DNA of 64,000 nt from Patiria miniata (GCF_015706575.1 NW_024037063.1:8122927-8186926), one strand, 5' to 3'; counted from the first letter of the stretch, positions 1 through 12,796 are shown. Made by a program: numbers and translations. Notes: a model not told the origin generated them from the sequence alone.

Positions 1-409
1 CTGAACTAGTTTGGAAAAGATTGAAACACATGTCCTTAAACTGTCTGTCATATGTTACTCTACAGCTGAACAATAGACCTACTGCACTGTGTGCCCTCAC
101 TGGGGGTATTTGGATTTATTTTTATTTATAAATTCACAGAAATCAGATGCAAAAGATTTCTTGATGATTTTACCCAATCAAAATTGTGATAAGTTCATTG
201 TACCCACCAACAGAGGGCAGTATTCGTTACACTTCTATCAAAATGTTTTCATCTAAAGTTGGAAAGTCCTGATAAATCAAATTAGCCCCCTCTGTTGCTC
301 AGTTTGAGAAATGTGAAGAGATCCATACAAGTTCCCTGCTGCTGTGCCTTGAACTTGTCTCAGTCAGAGTAAGCTACAGTGACATGTAGTGCCTACTCAT
401 GACACCTAT
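1..409. other. Non-coding DNA
   Basis: AT-rich sequence without a supported gene or repeat. Confidence 0.6.
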
Positions 410-936
410 TAGTGTTGTAATACTCGAACTCAGTGTGAGTACAGCTCGAGTACTTTTGGGAATATTCGAGTATCAAAATACTCGTACTGGAATTCACAGC
501 ACTGGTACTCCAAAAGCAAAGTACTTTGGTTCGACTATCCGACTATCCATCATCAAAGTACTCGTACACGATTATTGGACTTGAGGAAAAATTGAGTAAC
601 TCGTTTTGGCTTTCAGAAAGTCTTAGCCAGTGCAGCAACAATCCATATTGCTGCATTGGTGGTTTCAGTTTCCACTCATTACTTGAGATTATAATTGTTT
701 TCACTTGGATACTCCATTAAGTACTCGTACTCTGAGGTCCATGTACTAGTACTTGTACTAGGATGACTTGTACTCGGATGACAAAGTACTTTACAAAACT
801 TGTACTCAAAGATCCAGGTCCTTAGACTTTGTACCTGTTCTCATTCTCAAGGGTCAAAGTGGTCTCGAGTGGTACCCGATCGCTTGGTACTTGGCAGTAC
901 TTTGTACTTCGATAAAAGTACTCGACTACAACACTG
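410..936. mobile_element. TACTCG-rich inverted-repeat element (MITE)
   Basis: The left end TAGTGTTGTAATACTCGA and the reverse complement of the right end (CAGTGTTGTAGTCGAGTAC) form imperfect terminal inverted repeats. The interior is packed with GTACTCG/CGAGTAC words. Both ends are flanked by CCTAT (405-409 and 937-941), which may be a short target duplication or chance. An 82-bp copy of the same family is at 58880-58961. No coding capacity; the few open frames are repeat translations. Confidence 0.7.
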
Positions 937-941
937 CCTAT

Positions 942-2547
942 GTTTTTCTGTAACGTTCCATGCAGTACATTTCACCCAAACTTAAAACTACATAATGTAA
1001 ACTACAGAACGGTTTTACCACATTTGTACTTCAGAAGTCTAACGTGATGAGATTGTATTTATTTCCCCTTTAGAACTTGTGACTCAAGTCAGTCTAGCCT
1101 GGCATATTATTATGCAAAATTTGTAGCATGTTTTATTTTGTACATGTACCTCTACTCAACGAGTGTTAAATTATGTTTTGTGAGTTTTGTTTCATATATC
1201 AGTATAAGTTGAAGAAAATTATGGTCATCTTTTTAACAAAAAGGGCATTCTCAATATCAGACTGGCAGACAGAAGGAGAAGATGAAGGCCCCATGTGTAA
1301 AGTGCCTGGAAAAAATACTTTAAATGTAAGAAATGTTGCTTAAATTAATGATTTGGTCTTACTTTTTCAAGAGATCAGTAGACTGTCTCTGTTCTAGCCT
1401 GTTGACCCCCACCTACATTTTACACCATGCAGTTTAGTTGGCTCAATAAGTGTTACTCATTCTGATACCTAGTGCATGAATTTTAAACAGGTACCATACA
1501 GTAAATGTACATATGTAGGTCTCTGAATATTGATGACCATAAGCCCTCATTGGTGCCTGGATAGATGACGACTAGACTGGTACACCTGGTCTCCTTGCTA
1601 GATGCAACCAGTGACTTCATCTGGCAGTTTGAGAATGGCTTTTTTCCCTACCTCTGTGGTTTTAACTGTCTGAATAGAGAGTTTGCACAGAGTGCTGTTG
1701 CTGTGGACAGGTCTTTGTCTCTCTGCAAAATCAATGATTAGAAAGCTTGATGAAAAGAAGCCGTAGTGAAAGGCTTCACATTTTCTGTTTTTAATTTTGA
1801 AAGATTGTTGGTGGAAGCGAAACAAAATCAACTTAAGGAGTTTTAGAGAGAGGCAGTACAAGGAATACATGTAAGAATTAAATCAGGGCACATGCAATCT
1901 TGTTATATTTAAGGGGAAAAAAGAGCTTCTCAAACTTAATGTGTAGGGCCTATGTATTAGAAAGATACAACACTTTTGCATGGATGCATCCATTTACACT
2001 GAGACAGTTTCCCATAGTACTGCTTTGAAATATGCCCAGTCTGCAAAACTTGTGAGCTGTTTGGTGAAATTCCTGTCTGTTTTTTTTCTCTCCAGTTTTG
2101 GGATCATCCCTTAAGGATAGAACTTTTTTTTGGAAATGTAATGAGGGTTTTCTCCTACAATGTTTAACATAGAGATTAAACTAATGCTGATTCGTTGAGA
2201 AGATCATGGACCTTTAACATGTGGTTAGAGCAACAATGAATGTTGTCCCAGGAGGAGGAGAAAGGTATCCCAAGACATCAGTAGATAGCAGTCACTTCCC
2301 ATCAGTCATATCCCTCTGTAAGCAACAGGTGAGGGAAGGCATTACTTCAGGTCCTGCAAGTATTGCCAAGAAGCACTAAGATGTGTTATTAAAAAGGGTC
2401 AAGCACCTGTGCAACGGCAGCAAGGAGCATGGCTGGTGGAAGGTACCGTGTGAATTCAGTTGGGAGTGTAGAGATTGAGGCAACATGGTGGGTTAGGAGG
2501 CAATGTGCCCTCTGACATACATGTACCACGGTTAGTTTGTGGAGTTG
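942..2547. other. Non-coding DNA
   Basis: Only short open frames (the largest is 90 codons, minus strand) with no recognisable domain or splice structure. Confidence 0.6.
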
Positions 2548-2785
2548 GTGACAAAGACAAGATAAGTTTGCGGTAGCACCATGTGAATAAATCTCTTTTG
2601 TGAGTATGTGTGGTCCTGAAAAGAACCGGAGGGACTCAGCGTTTCGAACAGTATGCTTGACCAAATTTGAAAAATATGTTGTAGATATATTGAGCTTTCT
2701 TCATTTCATAAAAAATAAACGCAGGTATTATCTTATTGACTTGTAACTGTGATAATGTCATGTAATTTGCATGTATACTCTATAG
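2548..2785. repeat. Rearranged fragment of the histone-stem-loop repeat family
   Basis: 2548-2640 matches 3939-4030 (GACAAGATAAGTTTGCGGT and onward, including the stem-loop), and 2645-2785 matches about 3310-3445 (CTTATTGACTTGTAACTGTG and onward). The two blocks stand in the opposite order to the full element at 3294-4155, so this is a rearranged or tandemly joined copy. Confidence 0.7.
2592..2627 (-). promoter_or_regulatory. Histone-type 3' stem-loop (copy 1) with purine-rich downstream element
   Basis: On the minus strand 2612-2627 reads GGTTCTTTTCAGGACC, fitting the metazoan histone mRNA 3' stem-loop consensus GGYYCTTTTCAGRRCC; the stem includes one wobble pair. It is followed by ACACA and by CACAAAAGAGA (2592-2602), like the purine-rich histone downstream element bound by U7 snRNP. 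No histone coding sequence lies upstream on that strand. Confidence 0.55.
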
Positions 2786-3293
2786 GAGTTGGTGACGTAA
2801 GCAGATCTTTGGTCAGTCCTGTTGTAATGTGCTGTACTCACTTTTACATGTATATTTAATACAATTCAGTCCTTTGTTCCAGGTCTACATGTCAGGTAAG
2901 TGTCATGTTCAAGTCCTAGATTATATCTCAAAATTAACCACATCACAAAAATAAGTCCTAAACATTGTACTGCAATGCTGTAATTTGTGCTATGATGCAA
3001 ATACATTGTAACTGTTGTGAGAGTTGTATTGGGTTGTGTCTTTGGAGACTCGGGACCTTACTTTGGACAATCTATCGATCATTCAGATCTTCATTGACCC
3101 CTTCTGTGCTTTTTGAAAGTGGCTTCATGCTGACCAATTAGATCACCATTGACGTAGTATCAAACTGAAGAGATCTGTAACATATGAACAACTAATAAAA
3201 TTGAAGGGTATCCTAATGGCTTCTTCTGTGAGTATGTTACTTTTCCTGTTCTGGTGCAAACAGTCCCTGCCTCATAGCCTAACCAATTTTCAT

Positions 3294-4155
3294 CTACAGG
3301 GTGAGTCAAGAGGAAAATGACAAAATTTGAAAAAGATGTAAATATTTAGCTTTCTCCTTTTTATAAAAATAAACATAGGTATAAAGTACATCTTATTGAC
3401 TTGTAACTGTGATAATGTCATGTAATTTGCATACTCTATTCCCAAGATATATCTATGTCAATAAAAGGATCACAAAACTTGGCTGTCCACCACTGATCAT
3501 TTACTGTTCTACGAACTGATGAATGTCCATTGAGTACAATGAAACATGGAGGTTTTCCCACCTTGATGAAAGAACGAGAACTTGTAAAGGAAAACATACA
3601 CAAATCACCATCTACATTTCAGGGGGGGAAAAGTTGACTTGTTCCTCATATTCAGAACACAACATTCCTCATATTCCAAACACAAAATCTGACAATAAAA
3701 ATAATGTTTCAGTCTTGATTTCAATTATTAAAATCTCATTTGTATTTGAATGCTTGTGTGTAATCTGTAAGCCCCTAATTCTCACTCAGCTCAGTAGCTT
3801 CCAATGGCATTCCATGGACAGCTATAACAGTGGGTTCTTTTAGTAAAACATGCATAACTTTCGATGGCATGAATCAATTTCAGTAATTCTTTTTTTTCTT
3901 CAAATGAGTGGACTAAACTTGTTCTTTTAAGATGTACTTCGACAAGATAAGTTTGCGGTGACACCATGTAAATAAATCTCTTTTGTGAGTAATGTGTGGT
4001 TCTGAAAAGAACCGGACTGACTCAACGTTTTGAACAGTTTGCTCTGCCCGTCGTCGGGAGAATCTAAGACGTACTTCATTGTTGTGTCAAAGTTGATTGC
4101 TTTTAAGAAAAAAAAAATGTAATCCAGGTCCTTTTCTTTTTGACTCACCCTGTAG
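3294..4155. mobile_element. 862-bp element with TACAGGGTGAGTCAA terminal inverted repeats
   Basis: CTACAGGGTGAGTCAA at 3294-3309 is exactly inverted at 4140-4155. The same terminal tag (TACAGGGTGAGT) bounds another element at 11497-12117. The interior carries a histone-type stem-loop on the minus strand. Open frames inside are short and match no transposase I know, so it is probably non-autonomous. Confidence 0.65.
3977..4013 (-). promoter_or_regulatory. Histone-type 3' stem-loop (copy 2) with purine-rich downstream element
   Basis: On the minus strand 3998-4013 reads GGTTCTTTTCAGAACC, a perfect six-bp stem with a TTTC loop, exactly fitting the histone 3' end consensus. It is followed by ACACA and by CACAAAAGAGA (3977-3987), as in sea urchin-type histone 3' processing signals. 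It lies inside the mobile element 3294-4155 with no histone CDS next to it. Confidence 0.6.
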
Positions 4156-4740
4156 TCTGCCAATAGTTTAAGCTGTTTTACAGACTTGTAAATCACAATA
4201 AAAGGAGAAAACTATGAGGACATCTTCATGTATGATTATGAATTCAAAATTATTCGCCACGTAAGATCTCAGAATTAAAAATAACCTGATTCACTCATCA
4301 CTTGGTCAGCATGAGTATGACCGGAGTTTTATTGGAAGAGATTTCAAATGTCTGGAGATACATCTGTGAAACTTGTTTCAGTGCTTGGAGAGATTGGTCC
4401 AGACGTTTATGCCTGCAGCTGAATCCTCCCCCCCCCCCTGAAATACTTCAAATGTCTCAGTTGCAAGGATACAAGGATGTACCATGCTGAAAACTACACG
4501 TAAGGCTTGGGTGACAAGAGAAGGAAATGAAGGAAATATGCGTTTACACAGACCCATTTCATCCTGGTCATAGCCTGTTGGGAGTGAAGTGTTGCATCTT
4601 ACTTCCTCTTACATGTGCTTACTGAAGGAACTATTTCAGAATTATATACACGTAGCAGTTACTTGAGATCTGTTTTGACCTTAAAATACACATAAAGTCT
4701 ATAGAATCATCATTGTTGGAACAAGCTAACAGTGGCTTTA

Positions 4741-5261
4741 AAGGTATAGTCCATCATTTGTAATTTGTGCATTTTGTTCGTTTGACCATGGTTTGCAACA
4801 AAAGTGCTCAAGATCTAAAGAAGGGTGCTGAACAACTAACCTGATGAAATTTCAGCTCAGCTTTAGCTGTATATTTCGAGAAAAACAACATTCTAGGATC
4901 TCGATTTCAAATCAAAAGTTGCTGAATCATGTTTTGAATTGGGCCTGAATTCAGCATCCGAGACACGTTCTCACTGAGCCGATTGCAGCTACGCGATGTC
5001 GCGCACTGATCCGACGAATTAGAGCAACCGCGCGCGCATGTGCGTCGTGCCAATGCTTGCGCGCTTCGCCGAATAAGAAAACAAACTCCTAATTTGCATT
5101 TGCACCGTTGGAAAGGCCTTTTGTTAATTTCTTCAAAATGACAGCTTGCCAGAAAGAATAATTTAACAGGGAGTTTAGTTCCCTGACTATCTTTCAAGCA
5201 AGTATGTTTTTCAACAATAAGTACGCCAGTTACTTTTTGGATAGCTGCAAATGATGGACTC
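4741..5261. mobile_element. MITE with AGTCCATCATTTG inverted ends and CpG-rich core
   Basis: AGTCCATCATTTG near 4748 is inverted near 5249-5261. TGGCTTTA occurs immediately outside both proposed ends (4733-4740 and 5262-5269), which would be an 8-bp hAT-type target duplication. However, the right flank can also be aligned as a diverged TIR end (TAAAG..A.AGTCC), so the limits are uncertain. The core (about 4950-5075) is unusually rich in CG and GCGC compared with the AT-rich surroundings. Confidence 0.6.
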
Positions 5262-5269
5262 TGGCTTTA

Positions 5270-8200
5270 CTACAATATCTTCATTAGGCACAAACATGCT
5301 TTTTCAAAATTTCGAAATTTAACGGAATATAATGTCCTGCAACAAATAAATTGTGCTTGTTTGTTTTTGCAGGCCTTTATACAGTTTTAGAAAGTGGTTT
5401 CAATGGCGCACTGCAGTTCAGAAATTGCGCCCACTGTTCAGAAAGAATTAGGAGCGTCCCGCTCTTAATTCAAAAGTTGGAATGAATTAATTGATTACTC
5501 GTTGTGGGCCGATTTGTTTTTGTGCGATGTCTCATTGAAAAGCTCATAACTACATGTACATGTAGTGTAATGCTAGAAAATTATCAATTCTATTTTTCAA
5601 GGTGCCACACCTAAAAACTATGCATACATGTACACCAACTTTAAATATAAGGGGATTTTATTAAAAAAAAAAAAATTAAAAAAAAAAAAGCTGATTGTTT
5701 TTTTTTTCATTAAGTGAAACAAATTGTTTACGTGTACTTTGAATTTTGTACTTAAGTATGGACTTATACTGACATGAAGGCCTAATGTAGGGAATGAGTG
5801 TCTTACTCTTACAATGTTTGGTACATGTAATTGTCTTTTGCAGAAGTCTGTAGAGAAGCACATTACATGTGATTAAAGGAAACTTGATTCAATTGATCAT
5901 GATTCACTATTATTAGTCTGTTAAGGGCTCAAGATGACATAATTCTAACAAAGTTCCCTAAAGTAAAACTTGTGTGTGGCATTTATAATGAAAAATTGTT
6001 GTCGACCTAAATGTAGATGCAAGAATAAAGTGCAATTAAAGTTGGTCTGACTAATCCCCGAGAAATGTCATCTTGCTATAGCAGTAGGGATGTACATGTA
6101 CAGTGAACATCATTCGGCACTGGCAATCTACTATCAATAGCGTTGAAATGCTCAGGATGACAAATGGTTGCAGTGTGATCTGGCGCTGAGTCACTTCGCA
6201 GTCAAGGTGTGAATTCATCATGCATTGTTACCATCAACCATTGATTAAAAATTGTATCCATAAAAATAAAATGATGTCTCTGGGACGATTGGAAGAATTG
6301 ACCTCCCCTGCTTATCTTATGGAACTTCCCAGATTACACTGCATCACTGGAGCTGTGGGTTATGGCATTTGTTGGTATTGGGGGTGTAGCAAAGGCTGAA
6401 CGGTTGGAGGCCACAGTGATAGATTTACAGCAGAAATGCCGTAGTAAAGTAAAGACACTTATTCCCCTGGTATGTTTTATTTCTGGACAGTGTTCGTGAT
6501 GGCATGTCACTAATTCCAAGGAATACTAGAGTGCATGTTCCTTGCTGCAAGAAGAATGTTTCATTCATATGCCTGTGTGCTGGGACAGACTTGAGGACTA
6601 GTGTTGGGGATCGTGGCCGGTTTAGGCCAGGGGGTGGTTTGTAGCATTAGAAGGGTTGGGTTTTGTTCTTATTAGGTCCCATTGTCACCAGTGAAGACTG
6701 TGAATGACAGCAGATTGATAGCTGCAAGAGGCCAGGAGACCCCTGATCACTAGGCCAGCAGAGGTCAGGCTGGACGGAGCTGATTGACACTGCAGCACTG
6801 CTTCTGGTTGGGATGGAGATAACACACTTGGTATGTAGTCAAGTACCCGTATATACTGAAGTCAACTTGCAAATCCAGTGCTGTGATATGTGGAACTTCA
6901 CCAGACCTTTTGTAATGTGTGGACTGAGTGGACTGCAATTCTTCTTAAACATTGAAGGCAGAGGACTGCAGAATTTGATTTAACTGCACCACAGTTCATG
7001 TACATGTGTATGTGTTCAAACCAATTTGATGCTGCACTTCAAACTGGTCTGAGAATTCCCAACATGCAGACAGCTTACATAGCAAAAGGAGCATGAAAAT
7101 GGCATCTGCTGGGAAACTCTGAAAAGTTCAATTGCTTTTCCAGATGAGTGGCCTACATGGATATCCTCATTATAAGTTGAGGGGTTAGGTCAGGGCGGTG
7201 AAGATTCCAGGAGTGGGCAAGACCCAGACATTTTGCTGATGTGTTAGTGTTACAGGACTGGCAGAATGGATGGCAAAGCATTCAACAGTCTGTGACTCAT
7301 TGATCCTGTGAGCTACAGTAGAAACTCATGAACCAAAATGTTGTTGTCGTGGGTACAAATGGTTCCAATGTATTTCCATCAGATCCAATGAGAAGGACAC
7401 ACAGCAGGCAGGGTGTTCATTTCTCCAGACTTGGCATGATGACATGATTACTGCATGAGAGGAGACTTAATCATTATCAGTCATAGCTGGTTGGAAGATG
7501 TCAATGTGTACATCCTCCTGACTGAGCTGGGTGTGTTTTTGGTTGCAAATAGTTAGAGGACTTATTTCTTCTGGATCGATTGTGAAAGTGCTGTTGCTGC
7601 AGAAGAGGAATTATTCTTAAGAACACAGTGCGCAAGATTGCATGTGCAGTGTAAATATCAGTGGTAGTTTTGTTTTAGGTGATAGAATGATGAGTAAATT
7701 GTGATCAGAGAGTAATTGACTTCAAAAGCCGATAACTTGATGTGAAGTGAATACCTACTACTTCTGACATTATTAAAGAGTGAGACAACAACTTGCAAAA
7801 ACTGGATGCTTCATGTTCCTGCAGTAGATGCAGCAAGGTGCATATCCTATCCTAAGGGACCAGTGTAGGGGTACTAGCCCCACAAGGATCAGCCTCGGGA
7901 TTTTAGATGTGTTTCCCTGCTTTGCAGATAGGTGCTTGGATCAGTTTGCTGAGGACAGGAGAATAGTTGGACCAAAATAAGGTATGGGAAATCATGTAAA
8001 TCATATTACGAGAAACGATGAGATTTGTTGAATTTTAACACCTTCTTTCCTTGAGGTTCGATGTGTCAATAGTTGTTTTATTTTTGTCAAAACCAAAAGT
8101 GCATGAAATACATACATACATCAGTCTAGCCACATTCCTAACACATAAAAAAAAATGAAGAAAAAAAATACATTTCACTTGTGTGTACCTTACACCTTGC

Positions 8201-10910
8201 GTCAGAGAGGTTTTCTTTGTTATTCTCATACATGGAGTCATGTACCGGTATTATTAATTCAGAATCAATGAAGCACAAATGGTCTACTCACGCCCATCCC
8301 AGTACAAAAGCATTTCCCTGTAAAGCTGCCTCTACGTGGTCTATAAAGTGCAAATGCCATTTTTGCATACACTTTTTTCTATGAAAAAGGATGGTTTGCT
8401 TTTTTTCTTACCTGTGTAATGTACATGTTCAGTTTTTAACACACTCATACTTTTTGCAGTTTCGACAGACAGTTACATGTAATGATGTACATGTAGCAGG
8501 GTATGCTATAGGTGTAGATTGAGTCTCCTTGTAATTTGAATCAGTCCATTAACCTTTTGTGAACATTGACCTCTGTCTGAACTTCACCTGTTCAATATGT
8601 TGGCCCTGTAATGTAATTTGGATTTAGAAGAAACCGTGTACAGTATTTTATTCAGCAGGACCAAGCTAGTCCTGTGGTTTACATTTCTCGGAAAGTGTGT
8701 GCGTGGTTTTTGTTGGCACTGCCAAATACCAACTAGCATGTGCAAACCATAGAGCTAAGAACTCAAGCTACCCTCTGTTACAGTTCGCTGGAAGAATTGG
8801 ATGTGAAATGTGCTGGAGTTTTCACTGCATGAACCTTCTCATCAGAAAACAACAGAAGATGGTTGGTCACTGCAGCAGTCTTAAAGCATAATGGTTTGTT
8901 CTTATCTTTCCTCTGAATTTTATTTTTGATTTTTGTAATGTTTTGACAGTAATAGAATTTGTATGGGAAATGTTTGACATTAATAAATTTAACATAATAA
9001 ATGAGATTTGCTTGTTCCGTGAATGTTACATTGACATCATACTTGAATCTTTGATATTGGTACTTGGAGTATTTTATTCTTGGATTTGTTGTCTAAACGT
9101 CTCCGAAAATTGTGAAAGAAGTACCCTGGAATGGCTGCAGGGCTGGAGCTCTGTTCAGCCATAACTATCCAACCTTATTAATAAATCCCTAACTCCCTAG
9201 GGGGTGTGCAAAATCGTATTGAAATTGGAGGATTCAGGACTGTTAGGGTTAAGCCTCAGCTTATTGACATGTGGTACTGGGGTTTCAGCCTGTGATGGTC
9301 AAGGGAAAATAAATAATATTTAGCCAGTAACCAGAGAAGGATAAAGACTCCCTGGGGCCCTGGTAGTACTGCCAAGTCTTTGGAGCGGCACTTTATGGGC
9401 AGAAGCCACATGTAGGTTTTTGTCACGAACTTTTCCTTTTCAATGTATGTGTTTACATTGTTGTAGTGTTGAAGTTATTGTAGTCTAGTTTTTGTATTGG
9501 GAACATTCTGATCCTGTGCTTTCTTTGAATTGTATTTTACTGTCCAAGTGCTGCTGATCTGAAAAACAAAAATAACCATCTTGTCAGTACCAATTTGCAT
9601 TCTGTTGAATATACATGTATGTTTTTTGTTCTGTTTAAATGTGCACAGGTTTTTGACTATTTTGTTTCCTCCCTACATTGTATCATTAATCGATTATTCA
9701 TGATTAACATCTAATGGAAGTACATGTACATGTATGCATCCATATACGTTGCATACATATACACATTAATTGCTTATCGAATCCATTTGCATTTTGCAGT
9801 AGCAATCAATGTCCTCGGTTTTGTCTAGACTGTGCATGTTTCTGCCAGACACATTGGCTAACATGGTACCTACAATACATGTACATACCCTCTTCCAAAC
9901 TCCAGCCAGTCAGGTAAAAAAAGTTCAGAGTTCCTCAAATATCGCAGGGAGGTTTTTGTGCTGCACAGCATGGCGCTTGATGAGTCATGAGCAGGAACCA
10001 ACAATAACCCTTGACAGCCCATCGGATAGGTTGATGTCCACTATTTGAATTGCTGGAATTGCACCAAGTTGGACAAATACAATATTGCTATTGTTTGGAA
10101 TGTTTGCAGAGACTCGGCAACTGACTAAATATGTGTTTCATTAACATTTACTCTTGTAAACAATACACTGAATGTGCACTTTTCAGAAAGACCAGTCTGT
10201 GTTTTATAAGTGACATGATTTTTTTCCCAAGGCTTCTAATTAATATTGGGTCTTCAACTCTCAGAGCTGCCCATTCACATGTCAAATAAATAAGCCAACT
10301 CCTTTCAAACAGTACACTCATCAACTGTACCATTGCAGCTTGGGTCTACATTTTTGGGTGGTATTTATTCAAGCTGACTCAACACATGTAATTTGATTTC
10401 ATAACTTTTTAACTGGATAAAGGGTCCCTGATTGTCAGTGTAGAATATGCACAGATATGTACATAATTGATCTATATATCCATACATGATATCTGTCAGA
10501 TGTGACCTACATTATGGCTAGGTTTTCCCACATGTTTGACCCCCTAACAAGATTTGAAATTGAATTTTCATTCCCAGCAGGGCCCAGGAAATGTGATGGA
10601 TACCAGTGGTCCATCACACACAATGTAAAACTGCAGCATTCATTTCTACAAAGATGAACATACTGTACATCATACCGGTATCTTGATGTCACATGTGAAT
10701 TTTGAGGACTTTTGGTCATATAAATCAAACATTTTAATTCAAGAAGGCAATTAGTTCTGAGACAGATTTCTTCTTTGAGATCAGTCCCTGTTCTATATTA
10801 TTTTGATTAGCTCTTTTTCAATTTTCGACAAAATGCAGGTGCAAACAAATCTGATCGGCAGCCATTTCAGGCTTGAAATTGAATATTCATTTATTTGATC
10901 AAGTCAAAGT
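5270..10910. other. Non-coding DNA upstream of IQSEC
   Basis: AT-rich, with homopolymer tracts and ACATGT words. Open frames are under 80 codons and unrecognised. I saw no exon-like segment that fits the phase-2 acceptor at 37821. Confidence 0.55.
5654..5712. repeat. A/T homopolymer cluster
   Basis: Two long A runs are followed by a T run of ten, separated by short linkers. Simple sequence; possible slippage or assembly noise. Confidence 0.8.
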
Positions 10911-10955
10911 TGGAATAATCGATTACTCAATTGTTCGAAACTGCACAGCCCTAAA
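10911..10955. repeat. Relic of a hAT-like MITE end
   Basis: GGAATAATCGATTACTCAAT and CGAAACTGCACAGCCCTA resemble the common end of hAT-type MITEs, whose terminus reads TAGGGCTGTGCA on the other strand. No opposite end was found nearby, so this is a fragment at best. Confidence 0.3.
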
Positions 10956-11496
10956 CTATATGTCTTTACTTGTGTGATATAATCTGCTACACTTACAAAG
11001 ATTCAGTGTGTCATTTTTACTGAGCAATTACTAAAAGTAGGAACAGCCCATATGGCCAGCATTAAAATCCCCTCCTGATAGCCAGGCTAAAGGCACTTGA
11101 CATTCTAGGCCTTGTCCGTACATATGGGAGAGACACTTCTTGTTTCTGGCTATCTCTGGTTTATCCATGTGGTCATAAAAAGTCAATCAAGCAAGGTTTT
11201 CTGACAGACAGACTGGAGCACCAGCTCTCCCCATTGCCATGTACAGGAGACAGGGCCCGCAGGAATATCTCAACCTTATTTGGTGGCTCAGACATTGACA
11301 ATCCTCACATGTTTATTTGTGATGGTTTCTCTTTGTGCAAGGCCTCATTTGTACATTTCTATTTCTGTTGTTAAGTATTCTCTTCCAACAAGCTTTGTAT
11401 GAGGTGTGTTTTTATACTGTGTTAGCGTACATGTACATCAAGAGAAAGAAGTCCTTTAACAAAAGTTAGTTATGTGTTGAAGTTGAAGTCCTTTCC

Positions 11497-12117
11497 TACA
11501 GGGTGAGTAAAAAAAACCTGCAATAATGCAAAGGAACCATCTTTTTTTCAAAACCAAGTTGAGTGTAAGAATGTGTAAGAATGACATGTTCATTAGTAAC
11601 CTTGTGTGAAAAGATGAAGTTAATCGCATTTTCCGTTTGTCTTTTGTGAACCTTTTTTACTGCGGTACCCGATTTACGTTTTTGTCCACGAGGCGTCTAA
11701 CAATTGCATAAGAGCACAAAATATGTCCCCCAGAGCCGATCTTTCTACCAGGTCTAGAGCTGAGACATGCGTTGCCTTGCAGAGTGCCAAGTAGAGGGCA
11801 GAGCTGCAATTGTGTGAACATATAGCCCAGAGAAATGGTGCATAAACATAAGGAAGTGCAACAGACAAATAAAGCTTCAGCTATGGTTCAGTCAGTTTTA
11901 AATCTGTGTTGTCTATTTTATCATTATTGTACCGTTTCCGCTCTTAGTCAAAATTCCGATGCCTTGTGTGCAAGAATGTAAATCGCGTACCGTAGTAAAA
12001 AGGTTCACAAACAACCAACGGTAAATGCAATTAACTTCATTTATCTCGCAAGGTTACTAACGAATATGTCATTCTTACAAATTAAAAAAGTTCCAACCTT
12101 TTTTTACTCGCCCTGCA
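11497..12117. mobile_element. Fold-back element with about 170-bp inverted arms
   Basis: The left arm (11497 to about 11690) and right arm (about 11965-12117) are inverted copies: both contain GTAAGAATGACAT, TTAGTAACCTTG, GAAGTTAAT and GTGAACCTTTTTACT in the same order when one is reversed. The outer ends read TACAGGGTGAGTAAA and TGCAGGGCGAGTAAA, the same tag as the 3294-4155 element. The roughly 270-bp centre has no recognised coding sequence. Confidence 0.75.
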
Positions 12118-12796
12118 TAAGCAGTTTGACTGGTTTGGTAGAGAATGTCATCTGAAAGGGTTGGACTACAGATTGTCAGGGATGTGAATATGGTGTTAAT
12201 CAGTTGTTATTGTACATGAACAAAATGGGCAGTTTCTCTGACAGGAAAGTCAGGAAATTGAATTTGCCTGGCTCATCTCCTGAAACTGGCTTTCCCATTC
12301 CAATTCTGAGAGGCTTTTTTTTTATTACCAATAACTTATAAGTCCTGAGCGTTTGGAAGTGCATTGCACTTTAGGGTTATCTCTTATGCGATCTCTAATC
12401 ACGCTCAAAATAGGAAAACAAAAAATGATAATTGTTCAGTTACTAAAGTTATGATGGTTTGGTAAACAGTTGTGTAGAAAGTCATGTCCTGATGTGAAAT
12501 GAAATCTCAGTTCAGCTGCCCTTGTTGATCATGTTCGGATGCTTGAACAAAGTCTTTCTTGTTCCGTGGTCTCAAGAGGATTATCCCAGTCGAGCTAAGC
12601 TGGGGGTAGGTATACATCATTCAGGGTGTAGTTTCAGCTGCTGTCTGAAGAGCAAGGACCTACCTTGTTCTTTCTTAAGTCCATATTTAGGGCTAAGTAA
12701 TAACTAGATTTAAAGACTCTTCCCTTCATTTCATTTGAATTGAAATCATCGTGGCTGTTGTGGTTTCCTGATGGTAGGAAAAGCTTGCATCCCTGA
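12118..12796. other. Non-coding DNA between repeats
   Basis: Nothing supported between the fold-back element and the minisatellite. Confidence 0.55.

Noticed and set aside
3927..4196. Histone gene suggested by the 3' stem-loops
   Set aside because: No histone C-terminus or core fold is present in any frame upstream on the minus strand; only the 3' signal is supported.
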